Positions 1-7,931 of a stretch of DNA of 64,000 nt are shown here, piece after piece; position 1 is the stretch's first letter, and the number at the start of each line of letters is the position of its first letter. Both the position numbers and the translations under genes were made by a program. Source of the stretch: Geminocystis herdmanii PCC 6308. GTDB lineage: Bacteria > Cyanobacteriota > Cyanobacteriia > Cyanobacteriales > Cyanobacteriaceae. Where the stretch lies: the NCBI RefSeq assembly GCF_000332235.1, contig NZ_CM001775.1, positions 2,758,230-2,822,229 on the forward strand. Reading direction: 5' to 3'. Under the pieces are notes generated by a model that worked only from the letters and a program-made list of their open reading frames with translations, made no database searches and was not told the DNA's origin.

Positions 1-163
1 AAATAACCCGCCTGAAACCGATGCAACCCCTCAATAATTTTTTTCATAACTAGAGATACAGACTTTGTAGATCAGCAAAATTATACTAGAATCTCGCATC
101 TGTATCAATAGTGAATGGTGAATAGTAATTTTTAATTCTCCATTCTCAATTTTCAATTCTCCA

Positions 164-1096
164 TTAATTAAGTACTTGCATGGAAATAGTAGCAACGCCA
201 CTACTTTTTACACCGATCGCACGGGCAGCACCGGCGGATAAGTCGATAATACGTCCTCTCACATGGGGTCCTCGATCGTTGATGCGAACTACTACAGAAC
301 GACCATTTCTTACATTAGTAACTTTAACTCTTGTACCAAAGGGAAGACTACGGTGAGCCGCAGTTAAAGCGTGTTGGTTAAATCGTTCACCACTAGCGGT
401 TCTGCGTCCATGAAAACCCGGTCCATACCAAGAAGCGATACCACGAGCCGCTTTACGGAGACTTTTCACTCCAGCCCCTGCTAAATTGTCCATTCTGCTA
501 TCAGCTTGAACAATTTGTTTACCTTGAACTTGGGTTAAAGGTTCGGCATTGCCCATGAGGCGACGAAGGCGATTAGTTGCTTGTAAAGCGTCATGGGTTT
601 TGTTTCTAGTAGCATCGGGTAAGATGACATTATTATTGATACGGATTAATTCTTCTTGTTGGAACTTGAGAGAGTAGTCTTTCGTCTCAGAATTCCATGA
701 CACATTAATAGTATTTGCGTCAATGTTTTGGGTTGATAATTGATCAAGACGTTGTGCTAATTTTGTGGCTTGTTCGATCGCACTGTGTTCTGGACTATCT
801 AAAAATGTTAGTAAGGGAAGGTTTTGAAAATGTAGGGTGACGGCGCTTTTATTTTTGTGTTGATGGGGATAGAGTTTGACGGTGAGAAATTGTTGTGTGT
901 TACCAGTAAAACTTTTGGCAACGACGTTATTTACTGATGATAATGCTGTTTGAGCTTGAGTTTGGTGAGAATCAGCTTTGACATTAGGGGCGAAGAAAAA
1001 TCCAGTAGTTCCTAATCCTAAAATAGTTGTTAAAGCCGAAATGACAGCCTTTTTCCAAGTGTTGTTACGCATAATTTTTCTAGTAATTGAATACAA
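164..1096 (-). CDS. rlpA: RlpA-like double-psi beta-barrel protein
   Basis: A 310-residue exported protein. The N-terminus is basic and followed by a hydrophobic stretch (about residues 17-36) ending near NVKA, a likely signal peptide. The C-terminal 90 residues (about 219-310) carry the RlpA double-psi beta-barrel, opening with [19 protein letters not shown] and containing RINDRGPH with the conserved Asp near residue 274. In this family the barrel binds or cleaves peptidoglycan glycan strands; whether this one is enzymatic is unknown. The middle (about 40-215) matches nothing I recognise. The first ATG has AAAGG about eight bases upstream; an internal Met at residue 9 is an alternative start. 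It is transcribed away from purM with no operon partner in view. Confidence 0.88.
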   Translation of the reverse strand: MYSITRKIMRNNTWKKAVISALTTILGLGTTGFFFAPNVKADSHQTQAQTALSSVNNVVAKSFTGNTQQFLTVKLYPHQHKNKSAVTLHFQNLPLLTFLDSPEHSAIEQATKLAQRLDQLSTQNIDANTINVSWNSETKDYSLKFQQEELIRINNNVILPDATRNKTHDALQATNRLRRLMGNAEPLTQVQGKQIVQADSRMDNLAGAGVKSLRKAARGIASWYGPGFHGRRTASGERFNQHALTAAHRSLPFGTRVKVTNVRNGRSVVVRINDRGPHVRGRIIDLSAGAARAIGVKSSGVATISMQVLN

Positions 1097-1713
1097 AAAA
1101 CCTTTAATGTTAGGTGTTTCGGTGTCTTTACTCCTCGTAAAATTTAATAAAATAAGTATTTTTGCTTGTTTGCTTAAACTAAATTAACATAGGATTTTTC
1201 ATCGTGGGATTATTATTTCTTATTGAAAATTAAGTGTATTATTTAATCTCCTTATTTTTGTGGTTATTTTTAAAATTTAAAGTTATAATTATAAGTTTAT
1301 GATTTTGTAAAGTGACTATTTATGTTTTGAAAAACTAATGAATAAATAGAATATTTGTATTAATAAATTGTAAAATCAGAAAAATTAAAGGGGGTTAAAA
1401 TCCCCAAAAAATAAATCTTTGACAAAAAAGAAATTGCGACAAAATAAGGAAGGTTAGATCGAGCTATTTTTGACTATATACTAGGGTTATCAGGGGAGAG
1501 ATTGATGAAAAAACCTATTAATGACTAAAAATCTATTCCCCTCAAAACAAGGGTAAGCTAGGGATTTTAGGAGATGAAAAAAGCAGATAAAGATGATATG
1601 ATTTGTAACGAAGCTATCAATTTTACAGGAAAAAATCCTATAAGAAAATTTGATCAGTTCATCAAAGACAATTCGATCGATAGTAAAAAATTATCAAAGA
1701 GACTTATCAAAAT
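1097..1713. other. Intergenic region between rlpA and purM
   Basis: About 600 AT-rich bases between divergent genes, so promoters for both must lie here. I see no RNA gene. A 79-codon open frame from 1574 runs out of frame into purM and is not supported as a gene. The sequence near 1390-1412 (GGGGGTTAAAATCCCC) forms a short hairpin of unknown role. Confidence 0.4.
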
Positions 1714-2739
1714 ATGGATTATAAACAGGCAGGAGTTGACGTTGAAGCAGGTAGAGAGTTTGTCAAAAAAATCACCGATAATGTGGCAAGTACTTATAGA
1801 AAAGGGGTTTTAGGTGGATTAGGTGGCTTTGGTGGTTGTTTTGAAATTCCTGAAGGTTATCAACAGCCTGTATTAATTTCAGGTACGGATGGAGTCGGCA
1901 CTAAGTTAAAGATTGCCCATGAATTAAATCGTCACGATACTGTAGGGGTTGATTTAGTGGCAATGTGTGTAAATGATATTTTAACCAGTGGCGCCGAGCC
2001 TTTATTTTTTCTGGATTATTTAGCGACAGGCAAATTAGACAGCAATCAATTAGCAGAAGTTATCAATGGTATCGTTTCAGGATGTAAAGAAAGCGGTTGT
2101 GCATTGTTAGGGGGTGAAACCGCAGAAATGCCGGGGTTTTATCAGGTAGGAGAGTATGATTTAGCAGGTTTTTGTGTGGGCATTGTGGAAAAAAGTAAAA
2201 TTCTCGATGGTAGTAAAGTTAAGATCGGAGATGTGGCGATCGCACTTTCTAGTAGTGGTATTCATAGTAATGGCTTTTCTCTGGTGCGCAAAATTATTGA
2301 AAGTAATGGTTTTAGTTGGCACGATAAACCCAAAGAATTGGGGGGAGAAACTTTAGGGGAGATTTGTTTAACTCCCACTCGTCTTTATGTCAAACCCGTG
2401 TTATCGGCGTTGCAATCGGGTTTAGAAATTAAGGCAATGGCACACATCACGGGGGGAGGCATTCCCGAAAATTTACCCCGTTGTTTACCTCAAAACCGCT
2501 CGATCGAGTTAAAATTAGATAGTTGGACTATTCCGCCGATTTTCCAATGGTTAGCGAAAACGGGTAATGTTGATCAAGAGGCGATGTTGAATACTTTTAA
2601 TATGGGAGTCGGTTTTGTGGTAATTGTGTCAGAAGATGACGTTACCACAGTCAAAGATCATTTTCATAACTATAATATAGAAACAAGTTCCATCGGTCGA
2701 GTGATAGAAGGAGAAAATTCGATCGTTTTTAGGCAATAA
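1714..2739 (+). CDS. purM: Phosphoribosylformylglycinamidine cyclo-ligase
   Basis: AIR synthetase, the fifth step of de novo purine synthesis: ATP-dependent ring closure of formylglycinamidine ribonucleotide to aminoimidazole ribonucleotide in the cytosol. At 341 residues it has the usual length. Visible family marks are the start [14 protein letters not shown], the glycine-rich [19 protein letters not shown] in the nucleotide-binding segment, [21 protein letters not shown] and [14 protein letters not shown]. The chosen start matches the family start. It appears monocistronic. A weak inverted repeat (TTGGGCAATACCCAG) follows at about 2743 and may end the transcript. Confidence 0.97.
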   Translation: MDYKQAGVDVEAGREFVKKITDNVASTYRKGVLGGLGGFGGCFEIPEGYQQPVLISGTDGVGTKLKIAHELNRHDTVGVDLVAMCVNDILTSGAEPLFFLDYLATGKLDSNQLAEVINGIVSGCKESGCALLGGETAEMPGFYQVGEYDLAGFCVGIVEKSKILDGSKVKIGDVAIALSSSGIHSNGFSLVRKIIESNGFSWHDKPKELGGETLGEICLTPTRLYVKPVLSALQSGLEIKAMAHITGGGIPENLPRCLPQNRSIELKLDSWTIPPIFQWLAKTGNVDQEAMLNTFNMGVGFVVIVSEDDVTTVKDHFHNYNIETSSIGRVIEGENSIVFRQ

Positions 2740-2840
2740 ATGTTGGGCAATACCCAGCCTACTATAATTTTATCACCGTAGAACAGGCAAGATACCTGTA
2801 TTTTTAAGTTATCAAAAATTCTCTAAGAGGAATTGAAATC

Positions 2841-4043
2841 ATGAAAAAATTTAATATTTTATTCATCACATTAGGGGCTTATTTTAGTTTTGTAATAGCT
2901 AATAATATTTATGCCAAAGCTAATATTAAAAATAGCGAAATTATTATAGATAAACCATCAGAAAATATTGCACAAATTAGAAATAATGTTACTGATAATC
3001 AACCAAAAATTCAAGTAGCAATTTTACTAGATTCTAGTAATAGTATGGATGGTTTAATTGAACAAACTCGTACTCAAATTTGGTCAGTAATTAATGCAGT
3101 TTCTAAAGTCACAAAAAATGGTAAAACTCCAGTTTTTGAAGTGTCTCTTTATCACTATGGCAATAACAGTTTACCATCAGCCGAAGGCTTTAATAGAATG
3201 TTAAATGACCTTTCTACAGATTTAGATCAAGTATCAGAAAATTTATTTAGTATTCAAACTAATGGAGGGCAAGAATACGCAGGATGGGTAATTAATTCGG
3301 CAGTTAATGAATTAAAATGGAGTGATAATTCTCAAGATTTTCGAGTTATTTTTATTGCAGGAAATGAACCTTTTGATCAAGGTACTGTGGATTGGAAAAA
3401 AGCCGTTAATTTAGCTAGTCAAAAAGGCATAATTGTTAATACTATTTACTGTGGAGAAGCGGAAAATATAGAAAGCAATCTTTGGGCAATGGGAGCAAAT
3501 CAAGGGCAAGGTAATTTTTTTAATTTGAATCAAGATGAAAAAGTGGTAGTAATTCCTACTCCTTATGATGCTGAAATTGCTCGATTAAATCAAGAACTTA
3601 ATGATACTTATATCCCCTATGGTAGTCAAGGAATTGTGAGTTTAGAACGGCAACAAGCACAAGATATGAATGCTTTTTCTAGCCCTAATCCTTCTGCTGG
3701 ATTAAGGAGAAGTGAAGCTAAAGCAACAAGTAATTATCGTAATTCTAGTTGGGATTTAGTGGATGGCGTTACAGAAAATAATGTGGACTTAAACACGGTG
3801 GACAAAACTACTTTACCTGAAAATTTACGTTCTTTAAGCGCTCCTGAAATACGAAAATTTGTAGATCAAATGACGCTCAAAAGAGAGGAAATTAAGGCAA
3901 AAATTGCTGAACTTGCGCAAAAAAGATTAGATTATCTTGCTAAAAATACTCCTAAAGGTGATACGACAGTAACTCTCGATCGATTGATGATTGATAGTTT
4001 ATATAAGCAGTTAGAAGCAAAAGGCTTTCAAATTCAACGGTAA
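2841..4043 (+). CDS. Secreted von Willebrand factor A domain protein
   Basis: A 400-residue protein with an N-terminal hydrophobic segment (about 6-21) and a likely cleavage site after IYAKA, so probably exported to periplasm or surface. A vWA domain follows from about residue 57: VAILLDSSNSMDG holds the metal-ion-dependent adhesion site (D64-S-S-N-S68), and later strands include FRVIFIAGNEPF and GIIVNTIYCG. The C-terminal third is charged and probably helical (KREEIKAKIAELAQKR). vWA domains bind ligands through a divalent metal; no partner is indicated by neighbours. AGAGG lies about 12 bases before the ATG. Confidence 0.85.
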   Translation: MKKFNILFITLGAYFSFVIANNIYAKANIKNSEIIIDKPSENIAQIRNNVTDNQPKIQVAILLDSSNSMDGLIEQTRTQIWSVINAVSKVTKNGKTPVFEVSLYHYGNNSLPSAEGFNRMLNDLSTDLDQVSENLFSIQTNGGQEYAGWVINSAVNELKWSDNSQDFRVIFIAGNEPFDQGTVDWKKAVNLASQKGIIVNTIYCGEAENIESNLWAMGANQGQGNFFNLNQDEKVVVIPTPYDAEIARLNQELNDTYIPYGSQGIVSLERQQAQDMNAFSSPNPSAGLRRSEAKATSNYRNSSWDLVDGVTENNVDLNTVDKTTLPENLRSLSAPEIRKFVDQMTLKREEIKAKIAELAQKRLDYLAKNTPKGDTTVTLDRLMIDSLYKQLEAKGFQIQR

Positions 4044-4085
4044 ACTTAATCACCAAGCAATCTCAAAGCTAAGTGAGTAGGCAAA

Positions 4086-4200
4086 ATTAATTGTATGTTT
4101 ACTTTATGAAAGGCAAAAGGCAAAAGGCAAGAGACAACAAAGATGTAAGTTATTTTAATTAATTTTAAAATTCACAATCTATTTTGCATGAGTACTTAAT
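4086..4200. repeat. 115-bp dispersed repeat, copy A
   Basis: The stretch from ATTAATTGTATGTTTACTTT to GCATGAGTACTTA recurs at 31285-31400 with only a few differences, including the internal AGGCAAAAGG run and AAAGATGTAAGTTATTTTAA. It lies downstream of the vWA gene. No open frame or clear hairpin explains it. Confidence 0.75.
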
Positions 4201-4694
4201 AGCGTGAACTACTCGACACTACATAAGTTCGATGCAAGAATGTTTGATAAGAGCAGATTTCAGGTTGTAGGTTGCAGGTGTAATTTTCAGAAGATTATAT
4301 AATTCGATCAAAGAATTGAAGATAAAAAAATCAATTAGGATATATTTTTTGTTAATTCTTTAACCCTTTCCGATACCCTTTCCGCAACCTTTACAGCACC
4401 AATAATTTTATAGTTCACTCAGGTGAGATCGATCGAACATCATAAAAATATTATTATATTAATTATCACTACAAAAACAAAATATATTTTTATTATTTAT
4501 GGTGTTTAAGAATACATCGATCGAACTAAAAAATAATAATTTTGCTATGTTTAAAATAGATAAATTCTTGGTTATTTAAGATTTTATTAAGACAAGGTTA
4601 AAGAAAGATTAACTGGGAGCAAAAGAGACTCATTGAGAGAAGGTTAATCTTTGATTGATTACCGTAACTATTATTTTAAATATGTATAAATATT
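4201..4694. other. Leader region of the chemosensory operon
   Basis: About 490 AT-rich bases upstream of the PatA-like gene. It has two CGATCG palindromes (about 4430 and 4517) and no supported gene. The operon promoter should lie here, but I cannot place -35/-10 elements with confidence. Confidence 0.35.
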
Positions 4695-5831
4695 ATGAAT
4701 ATCACCATGACAAAAAATACTGTACTTGATGTTGATAAACAAGTAGTTGCAATACCTCATAAGGTTTTACAAGGTTTATTAGTAAAAAAAATATCAGGTA
4801 AATTAATTGTACAAGATCCTCTCGATCGAGATATACAATGGATAATATATTTAGGGAAAGGAAAAATTCATTTCGCCACCAGTATATCGAGAAAAAGAGA
4901 AAGACTTAACTATCTTTTATCTCAAAATTTTAAACAATATAACCTTTATATTCCTCAAGAATTAGAAGACGATTATCAATTTATTTATAAACAGTGGCAA
5001 GATAAACATTTAGACTCCCATGAAGTAAGAGAAATTTTATTTTATCTGACTCAAGAGGCACTAATTTGTTGTTTAGCTTTACCAAGAGCGAGGGTAAAAT
5101 ATGAGAAAATAGTAGGATTAAATCCTCTTATTCTCAACAAAAGCGCTAAATCCCTAGTAGAGTCGGAAAAAAGTCAGATTCGGGGATGGGCGCAAATTAG
5201 GGGAAACATTAGTTCTCCTTTTGTGCGTTTTCATAACATCGATTGGCATTCCCTTTCCTCTTATTTTGCCGATGATTTGCCTCAATGGCAACGGTTAGAA
5301 AAATTAAAACCCTATTTAGATGATCACTGTAGCTTATACGAAATCGGAGCTTATTCAGGAGAAACCGTTTTAGATTTAGGGATGCTTTTTCAACCTTTAG
5401 TAAACTTAAATCTGATAAACGTTAAGCCTCCTGAAGATAACAACACCGACACGATTGAAAAACCCTTGATTGCCTGTATCGATGATAGCCAAGCCATACA
5501 ACGCATCGTCAAAATGACTTTAATCGCTGGAGGTTTTGAAGTTGTAGGTATTACTGAACCTGCCAAAGCAATGAGTATGTTTGTTCGTCAAAAACCAGAT
5601 TTGATTCTCATGGATATTAATATGCCCGACATTGACGGTTATAAATTGGCTTATATGATGCGTCAGTCAGAGCTACTCAAAGATATTCCTATTCTTATGT
5701 TAACAGGTAGAGACGGGGTGCTCGATCGAGTCAAAGCGAAAATGATTGGCGCCGTTGGTTATATTTGTAAACCCTTCAATCCCCAAGAATTAATCCAAAG
5801 CATCAACGACAACATTCAAAAAGAGGCATAA
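4695..5831 (+). CDS. pilG: PatA/PilG-like response regulator
   Basis: A 378-residue two-part protein. Residues about 15-240 resemble the PatA N-terminal (DUF4388-like) domain, and residues about 255-378 form a CheY-like receiver: LIACIDDSQAIQRI supplies the acidic pocket, LILMDINMPDIDG the phosphoacceptor Asp, and ILMLTGR and GYICKPFNP the later conserved Thr and Lys. This is the layout of Synechocystis PixG and PilG (Slr1041) and of Nostoc HmpA. It opens the cluster, only seven bases before the CheY gene, so the two are co-transcribed. An in-frame Met four codons on (MTKN) is an alternative start. Paralogues make the exact symbol uncertain. Confidence 0.88.
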   Translation: MNITMTKNTVLDVDKQVVAIPHKVLQGLLVKKISGKLIVQDPLDRDIQWIIYLGKGKIHFATSISRKRERLNYLLSQNFKQYNLYIPQELEDDYQFIYKQWQDKHLDSHEVREILFYLTQEALICCLALPRARVKYEKIVGLNPLILNKSAKSLVESEKSQIRGWAQIRGNISSPFVRFHNIDWHSLSSYFADDLPQWQRLEKLKPYLDDHCSLYEIGAYSGETVLDLGMLFQPLVNLNLINVKPPEDNNTDTIEKPLIACIDDSQAIQRIVKMTLIAGGFEVVGITEPAKAMSMFVRQKPDLILMDINMPDIDGYKLAYMMRQSELLKDIPILMLTGRDGVLDRVKAKMIGAVGYICKPFNPQELIQSINDNIQKEA

Positions 5832-5838
5832 AATAACC

Positions 5839-6201
5839 ATGAAAAAAATATTAGTAGTAGATGATTCAAAATCTCAACAAAAGCTAGTTAATGGCTTATT
5901 ACAAACAATGGGAGTAGAAGTTACCTTAAGGGATAACGGCGAATCCGCCTTACAGTGGCTAGAAGAAAATGGGCAACCAGACTTAATCTTAATGGATATT
6001 GTCATGCCAGATATGAGTGGTTTAGATGTGTGTCGTCATATTCGCAAAGCAATGAATTATAAAATTGTGCCGATAATTTTTGTCTCCACTAAAGATGAAG
6101 ATTTTGACAAATTTTGGGCATTAAGACAAGGAGGAAATGCTTATTTAACTAAACCTTATTCTCCTACGGATTTAATCAATACTGTCAAAAGTTATTTATA
6201 G
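5839..6201 (+). CDS. pilH: CheY-like response regulator (PilH/PixH type)
   Basis: A stand-alone receiver domain of 120 residues. The acidic pair is in ILVVDDSKS, the phosphoacceptor is D53 in LILMDIVMPDMSG, the conserved Ser/Thr is in IIFVSTK and the Lys is in AYLTKPY. Nothing follows the receiver, so output must be by protein contact, as for the PilH/PixH proteins of cyanobacterial type IV pilus systems. It should receive phosphate from the CheA at 10766-13468. It follows the PatA-like gene by seven bases, in the same order as in the pil/pix/hmp clusters. Confidence 0.9.
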   Translation: MKKILVVDDSKSQQKLVNGLLQTMGVEVTLRDNGESALQWLEENGQPDLILMDIVMPDMSGLDVCRHIRKAMNYKIVPIIFVSTKDEDFDKFWALRQGGNAYLTKPYSPTDLINTVKSYL

Positions 6202-6315
6202 GCAAATTGCTGTATTTATTGATGAGGATAGGCAAAAGGCAAAAGTTTGACTATTCCCTATTCCCTATTATCTACCTTCATTATTATCTTTATATTCCTT
6301 TACTGAGTTAAGATT

Positions 6316-6741
6316 ATGGATTACTTTATTGTTGAGTTAATTGACAGAAAAAAAGTCGCAATTCCTTTAAATCAAGTGCAGGAGGTGATGAATATTAACT
6401 ATAGCGATATTTGCCCGATTCCGGGAGTTAATTATAGTTTATTAGGAGTAACTAATCATCGAGGTAATTTTCTTTGGATATTAGAATTATCTAATCTCTT
6501 ATTTCATCAATCTTTACCAAATTTGTCTCTAAATACCCTCACTATTTTGCTGACAAAAATTAGGCATAATAATTTAGGCTTAGTCGTACAAAAACTAGGA
6601 GAAATTAAGGCTTTTTCTGATTTTGATAAATCTCTCACTGATAAAACGATTAATTCTAATTATTATCAAGATATTATTCCTGATAGTCAAAATATCCCTA
6701 TTCTTAATTTAACTAATATCCAAAATAGTCTTAATAGTTAA
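6316..6741 (+). CDS. pilI: CheW-like adaptor (PilI/PixI type)
   Basis: A 141-residue CheW-domain protein. Characteristic stretches are VELIDRKKVAIPLNQVQEV near the start, ICPIPGVNYSLLGVTNHRGN (the family's P-G-x-x-x-x-G-x-x-x-x-R-G signature) and GLVVQKLGEI. CheW adaptors couple the MCP to CheA. It follows the CheY gene by 114 bases that contain low-complexity AGGCAAAAGG-type sequence. Its place between CheY and MCP genes matches PilI/PixI/HmpC. The C-terminus is rather short for the family but not clearly broken. Confidence 0.87.
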   Translation: MDYFIVELIDRKKVAIPLNQVQEVMNINYSDICPIPGVNYSLLGVTNHRGNFLWILELSNLLFHQSLPNLSLNTLTILLTKIRHNNLGLVVQKLGEIKAFSDFDKSLTDKTINSNYYQDIIPDSQNIPILNLTNIQNSLNS

Positions 6742-6827
6742 TTTTCCTTTAGCTTAATCTTGAAGAAAAAATCACGCAAAGGCGCAAAGACGCAAAGAAA
6801 CAAGGACGCAAAAGTAATTAAGGAGTA

Positions 6828-7520
6828 TTAAATAAGGTTAACTATATCAGGAATATTTTGACATAATAGTTTGATATTCGGATGGTTATATTCTTCATAA
6901 AATTGCTCATAAACTCTGTTAATTAAATTTTTAATTAACTCTCCTTTTACATAATTTTGATGATAGGAAGGATAAATCATTAATACCATTTCAGGAGGTA
7001 TTTCATTCCATAAATTAGGTAATAAAAATCTTACTTTATCTAAAATTTGTCCACCCAATCGTTGATAAAAGTTGATTCGTCTTTGTTTAATTTCTCGATT
7101 GTCTCCAACCTCTGGATTTTCTACTTCTAATAACAAAAATTCATCTTTTTCTTTTAACTCTTTTCCTAAATATTTTAAAAAGTCTTCTCCTATGCCTTTA
7201 CCTCTCAAGTTTTCTGCTACTGCTATATATCCTAATAAGCTAAAGTTTATTTCTTTTAAAGGGCATAAAATTGCCATAAAACTTACTTTCGATTCTTCAT
7301 AACTTACCAATAATTTAAACTCTTGATTAGTGATTTTTTCTGCTAATTTTACTTCTGGTAAACGCTCATTTTCAGGAAAGCTCGATCGATATATTACCAT
7401 AGCTCGATCGAAATCCTCACTATTTATATCTTCTACTAAACTATATTCTCTCATATAAAAAAGGATTGATAAAGATGATTTTATTTTGCCATAATTTGCC
7501 TCCTTAATATAATAAACCAT
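6828..7520 (-). CDS. GNAT-family N-acetyltransferase
   Basis: A 230-residue protein with the GNAT core: YRSSFPENER near the start, a central beta strand FSLLGYIAVAENLRGKGIG carrying the acetyl-CoA-binding R-G-K-G-I-G loop, then LLLEVENPE and RINFYQRLG. Substrate unknown. The protein may begin at MREYSLVED (ATG at 7454), which is where recognisable domain sequence starts; the upstream 22 residues look unlike the family. It lies on the opposite strand inside the chemosensory cluster, between the CheW and MCP genes, so it is probably a later arrival. Oddly, a perfect AAGGAGG (7499-7505) precedes an out-of-frame ATG that opens only three codons. Confidence 0.75.
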   Translation of the reverse strand: MVYYIKEANYGKIKSSLSILFYMREYSLVEDINSEDFDRAMVIYRSSFPENERLPEVKLAEKITNQEFKLLVSYEESKVSFMAILCPLKEINFSLLGYIAVAENLRGKGIGEDFLKYLGKELKEKDEFLLLEVENPEVGDNREIKQRRINFYQRLGGQILDKVRFLLPNLWNEIPPEMVLMIYPSYHQNYVKGELIKNLINRVYEQFYEEYNHPNIKLLCQNIPDIVNLI

Positions 7521-7536
7521 ATCTTAAACTATAGTT

Positions 7537-7837
7537 GTGACTCGCTAGGTACTTCACAATCGAACTCAGAAATACTGCTGTGACTCGCTAGGTACTTCAC
7601 GATCGAACTCAGAAATACTGCTGTGACTCGCTAGGTACTTCACAATCGAAATTAGAAATACTGCTGTGACTCGCTAGGTACTGCACGATCGAACTCAGAA
7701 ATACTGTTGTGACTCGCTAGGTACTTCACGATCGAACTCAGAAATACTGCTGTGACTCGCTGGGTACTTCACGATCGAACTCAGAAATACTGTTGTGACT
7801 CGCTAGGTACTTCACAATCGAACTCAGAAATACTGTT
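7537..7837. repeat. Seven-copy 43-bp tandem array
   Basis: Seven head-to-tail units begin at 7537, 7580, 7623, 7666, 7709, 7752 and 7795, each opening GTGACTCGCT(A/G)GGTACTTCAC and continuing with (A/G)ATCGAACTCAGAAATACTG. The units differ at a handful of positions. There are no unique spacers, so it is not CRISPR. The array fills the gap between the GNAT gene and the MCP gene and lies directly upstream of the MCP. Confidence 0.96.
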
Positions 7838-7851
7838 GCTATTGTTATCAA

Positions 7852-7900
7852 TCTCCCCCTCTTCCCCCTCTTTCCTCTCTCCCCTCCCTCCTTCTGTCTG
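7852..7900 (+). repeat. Polypyrimidine tract before the MCP gene
   Basis: An almost pure C/T run (CTCCCCCTCTTCCCCCTC and on) ending about 30 bases before the MCP start. A longer tract of the same kind precedes the CheA gene at 10613-10740. Confidence 0.7.
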
Positions 7901-7931
7901 TTTTAATATCCTAATTTATACACCTAAAACC

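Noticed and set aside
978-1187. 69-codon open frame opposite rlpA
   Set aside because: It covers the signal-peptide region of the RlpA-like gene on the other strand and has no features of its own.
1574-1813. 79-codon open frame upstream of purM
   Set aside because: It overlaps the first 100 bases of purM in another frame, has GGAG directly against the ATG, and matches no family I know. The purM start itself fits the family exactly.
7537-7837. CRISPR array
   Set aside because: The 43-bp units are directly joined without unique spacers, and no cas genes are in the window.
7752-7931. 60-codon N-terminal extension of the MCP gene
   Set aside because: It runs through two 43-bp repeat units and the C/T tract; the natural start is the ATG at 7932.
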